DNA of 64,000 bases. Origin: Geosiphon pyriformis (taxonomy: Eukaryota > Glomeromycota > Glomeromycetes > Archaeosporales > Geosiphonaceae). Below are positions 11,500 to 25,300 of the stretch, piece by piece. Made by a program: the position numbers and the translations under genes. How positions within the stretch are numbered: the first letter of the stretch is position 1; the number at the start of each line of letters is the position of its first letter. The stretch covers positions 558,001 through 622,000 of the forward strand of contig JAAOMT010000762.1 of assembly GCA_016748015.1 (NCBI GenBank). Reading direction: 5' to 3'. The notes below the pieces were generated by a model. That model saw only the letters and a program-made list of their open reading frames with translations. It did not search any database and was not told the origin of the DNA.

Positions 11500-13470
11500 T
11501 AATACAATGTCTAAAAAAAATTAGTTAAAAGTATTGTCTTAAAATTAGTAAGTAGAAATCTAATACAAAAATCCAAAATGTCAATTAATAAAATAAAGCA
11601 TTTAAGTAATAAAACAGATTTAAAGTTCAAGTTATTTTTATATAGTATTGGTTAATTTGAGAATATAAATACTTTTTTTAATAATATAATAAATGGCTTG
11701 GCTATATATAATATTAGCTATAAAGCTAAAAGTAAAAGTAATAAATTTTTAAACTCTTATACTAATATTTTAAAAGCAAAAAAATTCAATTCTAGTAAAA
11801 TAGTGATCTTTTTTTTTAAGTTATATAATTTTCATTTTAATAATAGTAGTAATATTATAAATTTTTTTTTTCATTAACTAGATTTATTTTGTATTTTAAT
11901 ACTTATATCAAAAAAAAAAGCTTTAATTTAATAAAATTTTACATATTAGACATTAATTTCTTAATTATATTTAATAAAACTTTAAATAACAAGTTTAGAT
12001 TTATGAAAAAACTTTTTTATAAAATCAATAGTTTTGGAAAAGCCTTAACTTTCACAAAATTTTATGGTATTATTAGGATATTATTATATCTAATTTTAAT
12101 TTTAAAATATTTAAGTAGTTAACTATAAGAAAAAAAATTTTAATTAATATCAATTTAAAAAAAATTAATATTAGATTAAATTTAAAAATAATAGTAAAAA
12201 ATTCCAATAAATTTTTTTAAATTAATAATTGAATTAATACTGTCTAAATTTGGCAAAATTGTTTTTATTAAAATACAGTTTATTAGTCTTTAACAAAAAA
12301 TTTTGGTTAAATTTAAGAGTTCTAAAATTACTAATCTAATTATAACCAAATAATTAATATTGCTAAAAAAAATTTGGTATGAATTATTAAAACCAATGCT
12401 AATAAATATATGTAAAATCTAAAAAATTATTATTATGCTTTTTTATATACTTTTCTGATAAGCACAATTGTTTATAATTTTTAAGTTTAATTTAGTTTTA
12501 TAATAAAAAAATATGCTTCATTTCTTACAACTTTGTTTTCTATACACAAGTATATTGTACTATTAGGTGTTTTAAGTCTTTTATAGTTAAAAATACTGCT
12601 ATTTATTTGATTTCTGTAAATAAAAATATTAATCTAATTTAAACTGATTTATGTTTTTCTAAATATATTAAGTATAAAAAATTTGGTCACATTTTGGCTA
12701 TTTGTAATAATAATTTTAAACTATTTGTTTAGAGTTCAAAAAAAAAATTTTAAAGTTAAATAAAAGATATTTTATTTTTATTTATGCTAAAAAACAGATT
12801 TTTGTGTCTTATCTGATTTTTTTTGGTAAAAAAAACATGGGTTTTTGTAGTAAATAGTGATTTAAAATGTCTTTTTTTTAAGTTATCTACTGTTGTCTTT
12901 TTGGCTAATATATTAATTAATAATTTCCAAAAAGTTTTTGTTATTTTGATTTTGGTTTTTTAATTAAATACTCTTAAATATTTTTTAAAGCTTTTATTTG
13001 ATTATATTATTGAAATCTCTCATAAATAAGATGGCTTTTTTTTTTGCTATTATTAATTTATGTTGTAAAAACATCTGTTTTAAATGCTAATCTAGTATTA
13101 AACATAGCAGTTAATAAGCTGTTGTATATTTTTTCTGTTTTGTGTATTAATTTTAATATTTTTTAAGACATATTTTTTAGTAGATTCAAAGTTTTGACCA
13201 TTAAAATTGGTAATTTGAAGACTAATATGGTGATTTTAGAAAATTTAATTAAAATAATTATAAATAAACTGAAATTTTTTAGTTTGAATAATAATATTGT
13301 GTTTTTTTTTTATCTTTAATAAATAGTTTAACTTAAAAAGTAACTATATATAATATTAAAAAAATAAATATTTCTGTTAAAATAATATTATTAAGTGACA
13401 TCATAAATTTAAAAATAATATTTCAATAATTATTAAAATTAAGCTTTGCTCTAATATTAAATCTTAAATA
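11500..13470 (+). pseudogene. Decayed retroelement ORF with a ruined CCHC knuckle
   Basis: Plus-strand reading shows long but broken coding-like stretches. At 12664-12705 the peptide YIKYKKFGHILAIC fits the retroviral zinc knuckle spacing C-x2-C-x4-H-x4-C, with the first two Cys as Tyr (TGT to TAT). This suggests a gag or LINE ORF1. The stretch at 11889-12122 is open for 77 codons but has no recognised domain. Element type and boundaries cannot be fixed from the sequence alone. Confidence 0.4.
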
Positions 13471-14600
13471 ATAATATTATAAATAAATTTAATAAGATAA
13501 TATTATAATTTAAAAGCTGATTAAATATAAGTATGATAGTTTCTTTAATTATATTAGTTATTAGTTTTTAATAACTTTTTTATTTAAAGTTATATCTATT
13601 AAGTTTTTTTGTTATAAGATACAGTATTTTGGTTTTTTAAATTATGTTGTTTTTGTTGTTACTCAAGTAGAAAAACCAATTTAAATCTATAAAAAAAATA
13701 TAATTAACATGTAATAATATAAAAAAAATATGATAATATAAAATAACACAATATAATATTTAATAATTTAGGATAATACAAAATAATACACAATAATATG
13801 AAATAATATAGAATAATTAATTATAACATAGAATTATTAGTTATAACATAAAAAACCAAAACAATAACAAAAATAGTAAACAATAGTTAATAATAATAAA
13901 TAATCAAAAAAAATCTTATAAACTAAAAAAATATATATAAAAATAAATAGTTTTAGCAAATAAAAAAGAACAAAAAAAGACAAAAACCAATTTTTTTTTA
14001 TATATTTTATTTTAAACTTAATAAATCTTTTTATTTTATTTTTTTTATATTTTGTATTAATTATTAAATAAAATATTATTCAATTCACTTATATATAAAT
14101 CCAAAATTTGTATTGTTAAAATTAAATTAATTAGTTCTCTTATTTTTGTTTCAGATCAGATGTTATTAATATAAAACAGCTTTAGAATTCTAATGACTTA
14201 GACCAATTGCTTTTGATTATGATAATTAACAATACTAATTTTTTTTTTGTTTTTTTTTGTTTTTTTGTGTTTTGTTTTTTGTTTTTTGTTTTTTTTCTTT
14301 TTTTGTAAACTAACAATTATAAAAATTAACTGTTTGAAAATAGATTTTATGATAGTTTAATAAAAAAAAAAGCTTTTTTTAGGTTTAGATATTAATTTAT
14401 TTTGTTAATTTATTAAAAAAGTGAAAAAACAATATTAGATCTTAATAATTGCACTCAACTAGCTCAGAAAAAATAGCTTATATCTATAATTATGAACTGT
14501 TAAAATGTATTTTTGTGCTTTATAACTAAAAAACTTTATGGGTAAATTTACATATAATAAAAAAATCTTTAAAGACTTATAATTTTAGCATATTTTTTAT
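13471..14600 (+). repeat. Interspersed repeat R4, copy 1 (possible LTR)
   Basis: From about 13660 this closely parallels 19350-19577 followed by 27318-28000, and, inverted, 36361-36945. The part at about 13490-13660 also matches about 36020-36185, in the same orientation. It contains many short AATAATATAA-type motifs and, at about 14239-14305, a T-rich run with interspersed G. The uninterrupted junction near 13895 shows the pre-insertion site of element A. No protein is recognised. Confidence 0.6.
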
Positions 14601-15554
14601 TGTTATTAATAGAATTTTAGTTATTAATTAACATAATTTTTATTATTAAATAGCATATATTATTATTATTTTAATTATTACTTATTATTTAATTAAATTA
14701 TTAAATATTAGTATTTAATTAATAACTCAATTTATATAATACACAAATATAATGATTAATATACTAAACTCTATAATATTTAAGAATTCGCTAAAATTTG
14801 TAGAAATTTGTAAAATATTTTAATAGTTTACCAAAATAACTAATAGTTTATAGAAACAACTTATAGTTTGTTAAAATTTATTTTTAGTTTATTAAAATTA
14901 TAGCAAAGAAAAAGTTTAAGTTTATAAAATAGTACTATAACAAATTATATAAAAAAAAAGCTTTTTTTTCAAAAAAAAATATTTTATATTGAAATAATAC
15001 TTTTACTTAAAGTTATTATCTTTATATTATTACAAATTAAATAAAAAATCAAATACTTTAAAAACATAAATCTTTTAATTATTGTACTTAAAATTTTCCA
15101 AAAATCCAATTAACATTTTGAAATTGATTAGCTACCAATTTCAGTAATCTGTTAATAACTTTAAACTTGAACAAAAAACACTTTTCTTATCAAAAAATTT
15201 TTTCTTTTATATTTTTTTATATTTTTATATTTTTTCTATTATAATTATTAAAGTAGCCTATACACAAAATTTCTGTAAAAAAGTTGACTTTTACAACAAA
15301 ATAACTACATATTTTTAGTAAATTTTTAAGCAAGCAATTCCTAGAAAAAAGTTGACTTTTACTACAAAGTAATTACATAAAATAATTAATACAGAATTGG
15401 TTATTCTATTTATAAATCCAGTACTTTAAATTATAGAAAATAATTTAAAGATAAATTTAGTTATTAAAGGTTTAATAGCTTTTAATAATCGAGAATTAAC
15501 AGCAAAACATCATTAGTAATATTCAAAAAAAGAGACCAAAAATTTTTAGTAATA
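14601..15554 (+). repeat. C-type Gypsy LTR (left arm of a palindrome), decayed
   Basis: It aligns along its length with the 5' LTR of element C (44075-45048): starts TGTTATTAAT, ends AGTAATA where C has GGTAACA. Internal landmarks are shared, such as the repeated GTTGACTTTTAC segments near 15283 and 15350. It is followed two bases later by a primer-binding-site relic, so it is a 5' LTR whose element is otherwise lost. Confidence 0.8.
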
Positions 15555-15583
15555 TTTAGTGCTCTTTTACAGAAACAATACAG
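15555..15583 (+). other. Primer-binding-site relic between two inverted LTRs
   Basis: The 29-bp spacer contains TAGTGCTCTTTT, the decayed form of the intact site TGGTGCTCTTCC at 45051 in element C. It lies at the same two-base offset from the LTR end. The spacer is cut off by the inverted LTR. Confidence 0.7.
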
Positions 15584-16479
15584 TATTATTAGAAGTTTTT
15601 GGTCTCTTTTTCTGAATATTGTTAATGTTGTTTTTGCTGTAAATTTGCTATTATTAGAAGCTATTAAATCTTTAATAACTAAATTTATTTTCAAATTATC
15701 TTTTATAATTTGAATTGCTAAGCTTATAAGTAGAATGACCAATTCTATATCAGTTATTTTATGTAGTTACTTTGCAATAAAAGTCAACTCTTTTTTAGAA
15801 ATTGCTCATTTGAAAACCCACTAGAAAGGTGTAATTACTTTACTATAAAAGTCAACTCTTTTACAAGAAATCTTGTCTGTAAACTACTTTATTGTATATA
15901 ATAAGAAAAAAAAAAAAATGTAAAAAAAAAAAATTTTATTAAGAAAATTGTTTTCTGTTCAAGCTTGAAGTTACTAACAGATTACTAAAATTAATAGCTA
16001 ATTAATTTCAAAATATTAATTGGATTTCAAAGAATTTTAAGTATAAATAGTTAATAATTTTTGTTTTTAAAGTATTTATTTTATTAATAAAAATAAAAAG
16101 TATTTTTAAAATAAGATAAAATATATAATTTCGAATTAAATATATTTTTTTTAAAAAAAAAACTCTTTTTTTATACAACTTATTATAGTACTAGTCTATA
16201 AATTTGAACTTTTTTTTCTGTTATCATTTTGATAAACTACAAGTTATTTTTATAAACTATAAATAATTTTAGTAAATTATTAAAATATTTTGCAAATTTT
16301 GGCAAATTCTTGAATGTTATAGAGTTTAGTATACTGCATGATCTGATTATTAAATTTGTGTATTATATTAATTAAATTATTAATTAAATAGTAATATTTA
16401 ATAATTTGGTTAAATAATAAATGATAATTGAAATAATAATAATATATGCTAATTAATAATTAAAATTCTATTAATAACA
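15584..16479 (-). repeat. C-type Gypsy 3' LTR, inverted (right arm of a palindrome)
   Basis: The reverse complement aligns with the C-type LTR and with the arm at 14601-15554. On the minus strand it starts TGTTATTAAT at 16479 and ends AATAATA at 15584. It is preceded on the minus strand by the 3' end of a C-type element (16480-19060). An 86-codon minus-strand ORF within it is not a gene. Confidence 0.78.
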
Positions 16480-19060
16480 TAATTTTCTTCTTAAAACTGA
16501 GCTTTGTTAAAATTCAAGTACTATCTATAATATTGAAATAATAATCCAAAATTATTGATGTAAATTGGTTTAAAAATTGTTAAAATCTTAGTTCTGTGAA
16601 TTTGCCAATATATTGAATCTTTATTGGTTGGAGTATTAAATTTTGTAGAACATTTTTATAAGTATTGAATAAATTATAAAGTCTAAAAACTGTTTTAAGT
16701 TTATAATAAGTATTTATTGGTCCAGCTGTTGTCTTGGATTCATTGTAAATTTGATTCTATATAACTTTAAGAGTAATATTGGTTGCTTTGAATTCCAGTT
16801 TTTGTTAGTACAGTGTTTTTCCAATTTGAAAATATCAATAAATTGGAGTATATTTATTGTTTTTATTAAAACATATTTGAAGTTTTTATTGTATTATAGC
16901 ATTTAAGAAAATATTAATAGAAATAAACAATAGATTTTTTTTAAAGCTTGCTTTAAAAGTTTTAATAAGTGACTTTTATAATAACTTTTTGTGTTTTTTT
17001 TATAATAATAATAATTCTAAGAATTATTTATTACTAAAATTGTAGTTTTTTTTTAAATATAATTAATTTAACTTCTATTAAATATTATAGATAAATTAGA
17101 AAGTATTTTCAAAGCTAATATTAATTTTTGAAATATTTGTTAAATATTTCAGAAAATAAGTATTATAAAATTAAATAAAATTTGGTAAAATGAAAGAATA
17201 AAAAAGAAATTATTTTTGATATAGTGGTTTTTATATATATTTTTAAAATTAAGTATTTTCTAATAATTATTTTACTATTTTTGTTTAATGTTTCTGTGTT
17301 ATTTAAAAAAAAATTACTAATATAATTAAATAATTTAAATGTTTAAGTTTGGTTGTTGTTGTATTATAACTATTGTTTTTAAATTTCAGAGAATATCTTC
17401 AGAATTAATTAAAAGGGAATATATATTAATTTGTAAAATTAATAATATAGGATTGATTCTAAAATAATAATGTTTTAATCGATTTTATGTGTAATTTTTG
17501 CTAAAATTTTGTTATCAAATTTTAACTTGCATAATCTATTGCTTAAAACTTTGTGAATATAAAATAATCTATCTTATTTATAATTAAATTTTCTATTTCA
17601 TTTTTTTTCAGTTTTAGTTCTGTATAAGAAAACTTTATTTCTAATTTTAAATTTATTAGTAGCTGGTGGCAATTTGTTATCATGTTATTTTTGTTAAGCT
17701 TAAAAGTATTCAATATGAATAATTACAATTTGTTGTTTTTTTTTAATGTACTAAAAAAAATATAGGCTTTTTATTAAAATGTTTCTTGAAAGTTTTCTTC
17801 TGTAATAAGTTATATTAGATATATTTCTATTATAAAATTAATTAATAATATTGCTGTTTTTCTATAAATAAGATTAAATAGTATGTGTTTTATGGTATTT
17901 TGTTTTAATATTCTATAAACTAATAATACTTATAAAATAAAGATATCTTATTTTTGTTCAAAATTGGTCAAGATTTTGACTAATAATTCACATAATGTTT
18001 AGTTAAATTGTTTTACAAATTTATTTGTTTATGAGTAATAGAATGATAATAGTAGTTATTTGACATTAAATTATTCACAAATTTTTGTATCAAGTTGTTT
18101 ACAAAATGTGTTTTTTAATTAGATAAAAGTTTAATTAGATATTTATATCTATAAATAATATCTTCATAGATGAAATTTGCTATTGATTTTGTATTTGCTC
18201 TTTGAATAACTCTGGTTTTAGGCTATTTAGTAAGATAATCTACTGTAACTGCAATCTAATAATTTTTTTTAAATGGTAATTGGTAGTAGTCTAACTAAAT
18301 TAATTTCTACTTTGTTAAAAATTTATTTAATTTTAATTGGATTTAAAGACTTAATAGAACAAATTTTTTTTTTAACAACTGTTATATAATTCTATGTATT
18401 GTCAAATATATTAATAATAAATTGGTGTATATATTGTAAAAAATAGTTTTTTTTTGTTTTTTTGTACTAATTTAAGTAGATTGGTTGAATTTTTACGATT
18501 TTAATAATAAATTTTGTTATAATAAAGGAAATATTGTTTTAATTGGTATTATAATTAATGCTTTTTAATTAAAGATTAATTTTTTGACATAATAAGAGTT
18601 TTTAAATAGGTTTTGATGTTATTGTAGTTTTTAAAATCTATTGTTTGTTAATTGTTTATTGTTATTAAGCTAATAAATAGTAGTAAAATTGATATTGGTA
18701 TTAATCTTGTCTTTTTTTTAAAAGACTATTAACATTAGTGTGTAATTTTTTAAATTTGTAATAAACAATATATTTATAATTGGCTAGAAAATCAGTTTAT
18801 TGAAATTGTTTAATACTAAATTTAAATCTCTTTTTATTAAGCTATTTAAAACTAATATTATCAGTAATAATGTTAAATTTTTTTTCTTTTTTTAGATACT
18901 ATTAAAAGTGTTTAAAAATTCAGATAACTGTTATTGTTTTTAATTTAGTAGAATCATATTTGAGTTTAGTTAGTTTGAATGTTTTGTTATAAAAAATTAC
19001 TTATTTATTGCTATTGTTATCTAATTGTAATAAGATAGTACTAAAAGCTGTATATAAAAC
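16480..19060 (-). pseudogene. C-type Gypsy remnant: RNase H end, integrase, 3' ORF
   Basis: The reverse complement aligns collinearly with element C from about 50350 to 52973. Landmarks are the RNase H stretch (about 19040-18900), the integrase core around 18180-18250 matching VAVDYLTKWPKA of C, and the 3' ORF region (16530-16770) matching 52740-52930. Stops and AT-shifted codons are throughout; no ORF survives. Upstream parts (gag, protease, RT) are missing, ending near 19060 at repeat R4. Confidence 0.75.
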
Positions 19061-19577
19061 ATTAGTGACTAGTTAGAACTATACTACAAGATTTAGAACT
19101 AATTATTATTATTAAATACAATCTATGTATAACAATTTAAATTACATAAAATATGTATATAAATACTAAAAATATAAAAGAAGATGTTAAAAATACTTTT
19201 AATATAGATTTTTCAAACAAATTTATAGTTTAAAAACCTACAAAAAGCAATACTTGACACAATAATTAAATATTATATCAAAAAAACAATTTTAATAAAT
19301 ACATAAAATTTTGCAAAAGCTCAATTTTAAAAAAAATATATTATCTAATTAGAAAAACCAATTCAAAAGCTATTAAAAAAATGTGATTAAAATATGATAA
19401 CATAAAAAAAATATGATAATATAATAATACAAAATAATATATAATAACTCAAAATAATATAAAATATTACATAATAACATAAAATAACACAGAATAATTA
19501 GCTATAATATAAGATAACTAATTATAGTATAAAAAAATAAAGCAATAACAAAAATAGCAAGCAATAATTAATAATAA
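19061..19577 (+). repeat. Repeat R4, copy 2, left half (split by element A)
   Basis: Positions 19351-19577 match 13660-13890. The repeat resumes at 27318 immediately after element A. The ATAA at 19574-19577 and at 27318 onward is the probable 4-bp target duplication. The sequence at 19061-19350 is AT-rich and unassigned. Confidence 0.65.
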
Positions 19578-20298
19578 TGTTATAGTTGAAATACATAGTT
19601 TTTATTAATTATTATATGTATTAGTTACTAATATTATATAATTAACCATCTTATTTTTAAATAGTAATTATTAATTTGATTAATAATCTGACTATTAACT
19701 TAATTATTGACCTGATTATTAATTTGATTATTAACCTAATTATTAATCTGATTATTAACCTAGTTAATGACCTAATTATTGATCATTTTTAATAGCTATA
19801 TAAGTAATAAATCTCTTAAATATAGCAAAATATGTAGTAATTAATAAAAAATAAATAAAATAACAACTATTATCTCAATTTTTTTTTATTGTTTATTTTC
19901 TTTTCCTTATCTTCAAGTATTTGAATATCTTGGAATAAAAAATTATTTGTTGGCATTTATTTACTCTTTTCTTGACTTATATAATTGTAGCATTTAAAAA
20001 TTATTGAATAAAATGTGACTGAAAAGTATATTTGATATTTAATATTGAATTCTAAAAACACTGATATAAGACATAAAATTATATCAATATGTTATTATTT
20101 GTTAACAATATAGATTATCTTTCTACTTTTAGATTTCTTGGTTATCTTTTAAAAAGAATAGTGATTGAGATATTTTATAAGACTAATCTTGCACATTGAC
20201 TTCATATTTATTTAATTTGCTTCTCTTTAATTAATTCTATTATTCTACAATTCTGTTCTCTTTTGCTATCTATTAACTTATTATTTGAACCCATAACA
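19578..20298 (+). repeat. Element A 5' LTR with 12-bp minisatellite
   Basis: It starts TGTTATAG, ends CCATAACA and matches 26594-27317. At 19676-19783 there are nine contiguous 12-bp units of consensus CTGATTATTAAC; the 3' LTR has a similar array near 26695-26790. Shortly downstream, at 20305, TAGTGCTCCTTG is the likely primer-binding site. Confidence 0.85.
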
Positions 20299-20832
20299 TA
20301 AAAATAGTGCTCCTTGTAAAACTGTTAAAATCTATATTGTATTTATTGTATAGATAATTATTTATATCTGCTACAATAATTAAAAGAATACTTTATAATA
20401 CATAACAAAAATAACATAAATTTTATTAAACTCAATTTTCTGTTTTTCTGCTTAATCTGCTTTTCTGTTAAAAAACAATCCAGTTAACAATTTTAAAATT
20501 TTTGAAACTGGTTTTTAAACAAATATTTAACTGAAACCTATACTGTCTATATAATTTATTTCTTTAATTAAGTTTATTTTAAAGAAGTCTTTGAAGAAAA
20601 AAACAACTATATTAATTAGCTCTTATACTTAACAATTTTTAAATAACAGCCTCTTAATTTTAAATACCTGAATTACCAAATTCACATCTAAATTGCTGCT
20701 TACTAGTTAGCTAAAACCTCTTTTGAAAGAGAAGAAAAAAGTTACCAAACCACTTCTGTTTTTGATCTCTTTTTAAGTGAATCAGATTATTCTATACAAA
20801 CAATTACTCTTTAATCAATAACTGTTGACTCC

Positions 20833-21900
20833 ATGCAAACAAATATTTTAGCTACTTTTTAAAGTATACAAACTGTTTTAGGACAAAAAAACAACATCTT
20901 ATTACCATTATTTAAAGATAATATCTAAAATTCAATTGAATAGTTAGACAACTTTAAAAGAGCAGTTACAGCCAACCAATATTATACTAATTACAAGTTT
21001 TAAATTGTTAGTAGATATCTTTAAAACTTTTTTGTTATCTGGTTTTTACAAAAAACTGATCTTAATGTCCAACAAAAAATTATTAAATAAACACCAGCAA
21101 ATGCCAAAGAAGACAACATCTCTTTTACTATTCAGTTTGAAAATAAATTCAAAACTCCTATTTTAATCTTAAAATGGCATATAGAATTAGAAAAAAGAAT
21201 CCAAAACTTTGGTAAAGTTATAACTAAATATGCCAAAGCAATCAAAAAACTTATTAAATAAGTAGACTTTAAAAGAAATTGAACAAAAAAGCAAAAGATT
21301 TATTTTTTTACAAAAGGATTAAAAACCAATTTATCTTATGTTTTTTGGTCTTTTTTGGTCCTAAAAAACAATTTTACAATAAATATGATCATTAAGTTTG
21401 CACAAAGAATTAAAAACAATTAAAAAATATATTTAAGATTTACTTAACTAGTTTTTGTTTCTATTCCTATTTTGGCCTCTGTTTTTTAAATAGCTGCTAT
21501 CTCTTTTACTGCTCAAACTTAAAATTCAAATAAACAGTTAATAGATAGACTTACAGCCAATTTTGTCCAGCTATTAGAGCTCTTAGTCTAAGCAGTCAAA
21601 AAAAATTAACAATTCCAAAAATCCAGATTTGAATCTTATTTTAATTAGCTCTAATAATCTTCTTATCAAAAACAACAAAATTGTGATTCACTTATGTATT
21701 ATCTTTGTGGATTAACTAAATATTTCTCAAAAAATTGCAATAATTCTTTATTATTTCTTTTAGTTTCTAGAAACAATAATACTTAAAACAACAGATCTAA
21801 CAATAATAATGCCTTCAATTAAAGATCTAACTATATCAACATCGATTTTTTTGAAGAGAATCTTTTAATTGAAGTTACTGTTTATTAGTTTTTAAATTAA
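20833..21900 (+). pseudogene. Element A gag relic
   Basis: From the ATG at 20833 the frame reads a Gypsy gag-like capsid (LDNFKRAVTANQYYTN, FTIQFENKFKTPILILKWHI) with many stops. Near 21690 a zinc knuckle reads YLCGLTKYFSKNC: the central His is Tyr (CAT to TAT) and the first Cys is Tyr. No function is expected. Confidence 0.65.
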
Positions 21901-22329
21901 TAAATGTACTTCCAAAAGATAAAAGTACAAGCCAATTAGAAAAAAACTTTTTTTATACTTTTAACTTAATTAATAATAATCATAATATAAATAAATTAGC
22001 TATTAACTCCTTTAAATTTACAAAAAAAAAGAAAAAAGCCAAGGTTGATTTTGTTCTAAACTTTAACAAAGTTTTAATTTTTACTGCTAATAACAATAAG
22101 TTATCAAAGACTAAAGTTTTTAAAAATCCTTCAAAGTTAAAACTTCCAAAGATAATACAAAAATCTGGTCTTTATTTTATTGTTAAAGATCTTATGAAAA
22201 CTCTTATACATATTACTTTTGGCCAGTTAATAACCTATTTACAATTCAAAAAAGATTTTTAAAAATCCTTAATCCCAAAAAAAAAGATACCAAAAACTAA
22301 TAAGTATTCTTGCCAAGCTAAACTTGCTG

Positions 22330-25300
22330 ACAATAGTAATGTTATTTTTTTAATTTACAAAGCCCAAGTGACTGGTTATTTTATTGATTTAATCTTAGAC
22401 AGTAAATTATCTGTAAGTATTATTATTAAATATTTTTTGGAAGCATTGAAAGAAAAATTAATAAACTCTTAATTAGATTTATGACCAATATATATGGTGA
22501 CAAAAAAAAAAGTTTTGGCATAACCAAAGCTGTTTTTGTTCATATTAATAACATTAGTATTAAAACTAATATAGAAGTATTTAAAACAAAAAAATACATC
22601 ATAATTGTTGGCAATAAGTGGTTAAAAAAAGCAAAAGTTTTGCTTGACTATAAACTTTGTAAACTAATTATTAGATGTAATAAAAAACCAATTGTGATTA
22701 AATACTGCTATTAGACAACTTTCTTAGTACCTAAGCAAAACTAAGAAGAAAAACAATCAGATAAATCAAACAATAAAAAAAAATAATGAAGAAAAAAAAC
22801 CAGAAGAACAAAAAAACTGTTAAACTTGCTTATATTATCTTTACTAACAATAACAAACTACTAAATAATATTAAAGCTAACAAATAAAAAATCATTGTAA
22901 ATAACAAGCTAATCTGTTGGTCTTATTATAATATGCTCAGAAAAATTTTTGACCAAAAATCTGGCAAGAAAGTTAAATATAGTTATTAGTAATATGATCT
23001 TTGTGTTTGGTATTGGTATAATAAATCTCTGTATTTTTCTAGTAATAAATACAAATTCTGTCTAATCTATTACAAAGATTGAGAATCTATTAGCTTAATA
23101 CCAAAAAAAGAGATAAAAAAAGTGCAAAAGTTCTTTGAAAATAAACTACCAAAGATACAGTTATTAATAATAAAGCAAAAAAAACTCTCCTTAAAAGAAA
23201 AAAAGATAGCCATTGAAAATCTGTTGGCTAAAAACAGTCCAGTTATTTCAAAAAAAGATGATATTCCTGGATGTATTTATGTAATACAACATATTATTAC
23301 CATTAGAAAAATTTGTTCTATCTATTTAAAGCTCTATTAATTTAATTATTACAATAACAAATTTATTAAAAAAGAAATAAACTGAATGAAAAATTTTGGA
23401 TTCATACAAAAAACCAAGAGTAAATAGACTTTTTAAGTTGTAGTAATATTCAAGAAAAGTAAAACCCTATGTTTTTGTGTTAACTACTGTCAATTAAATG
23501 TTATCACTAAAAGAAACATATACTTACTTCTCAAGATTAATGCAATATTAAATCAATTTAATGATACTGCTTTCTTTTTAATCATTAATTTAACTGCTGA
23601 ATTTTGGCAAATAGAGATGAATTCAGAAAGCAAAAAAAAAATCGTATTTATTATCAAGTATGGTATATACAAATTTACAGTTATGTTCTTTGATCTTACT
23701 AATATTCTTTCTATCTTTTAATATCTTATGGACAAAGTATTTGAATTAGTCAAAAAAAACTTTGTTCTAGTTTACTTAGATAATATAATAGTATACTCAA
23801 AAACCTAAAATAAATATCTTAAACATTTGCAAAAAGTTTTTAATCTTCTTAGAAATGCTGGTTTCAAAATTAACCTAATTAAATCTTTCTTTGAATATTA
23901 ATTTACCTAGTTCCTTGGTTATCTTATTACAAAAAATTGAATCTTTTCTGATTTTGCCAAGATTAAAAAAGTTCAGAACATTAAATAACTAATAAACATT
24001 CATAAATTACACTCTTTTCTTGGTTTGGTCTTTTATTATTGCAAATTTGTTAAAAATTTCTTCAAAATCGCCTTTTTTTTTAATCAACTATTCAAAAAAC
24101 TGTTAATTATTACTGGGATACACATTAGCAAAAAGTTTTTGAAACTTTGAAAAAAATACTAGTCATTAAATCAATTCTTATACAATCTGATTTAAATCAA
24201 TCTTTTATTTTTCACACTAATACATTTGGCTTTAGACTTGGTACTGTTCTTTCCTAAAAAGATAAAGATAACAAAAAGCATATTATAGTTTATGCCAGTC
24301 AACTATTTTTTCCAACAGAACAAAACTACTCAGTTATTAAACAAGAATGTCTGCCAATAGTATAAGCTATTAATTATTGTGATAAATATTTTTTTGGTGC
24401 CAAATTTCTGATAGTAACAGATTATCAAGCTTTGGTTTGACTGTACAAAAAAAAAACTGAAACACAAATAAATAACTTACTGGATACTTCACCTAGATAA
24501 ATTCGACTATGATATACAATATTATAAAAAAGCTTATTATTAAAACACTAATACTTTTTTTAAACTTTTCATTCAGTAATAGTACAATTTTTCCAAACCA
24601 AATTAATCTAATTATTAGTAACTTCTTCTTAAAACAAACATAATTATGAACTTAGACAACTACTTTATTTTAATAGAATTCTTGAATAAAAAATAATATT
24701 TACCAGACTATATTTAATAGCAAAAAAAACAATTAAATTTTTATTTGATCTGCCAAAACCAACTATACAAAAAAAATAGAAAAGATCTTAACCATTTTTA
24801 AAGAGTCATTAAATTTAAAGAAAGAGAAATTGTGATCTATAATATGCATATTGATTCATTAGCTGGACACTTTAGAAAATCAAAAACAATTCAGAAAACA
24901 CTTGTTTGCTATTATTGGCTTATATTGAAGAAAGACATTGTTAAATACATTAAAACCTGTAATATTTGCCAAAAAAATGAAAACCCAATTACAAAGAAAA
25001 TATTCATTTAATCTCTGTTGGTCAATTATTTGACAAAATTAATATAAATGTTGTTGGATTTTTAACAATAATTCTTAATAACAATAGATATATTATTATA
25101 ACTATTAACTATTTTATAAAGTAAGTAAAAACAAGAGCTACTTTAGACTAAACAGCCAATTTCATTTATAAAGATATAATTTATTGCTATTGCTATTTCA
25201 AAAAATTTTTATCTGATAGAAAAAAAGCTTTTCTCAATATATTAATTAAAAAACTTTGTAGAAAAATGGGAATACATTATAAACTTTTTTTTTATCACTT

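Noticed and set aside
14239-14305. Telomere-like T/G repeat
   Set aside because: Unit length is irregular, it is internal and short, and it lies inside the dispersed repeat R4.
15482-15742. 86-codon minus-strand ORF as a gene
   Set aside because: It lies across the centre of the LTR palindrome and matches LTR sequence only.
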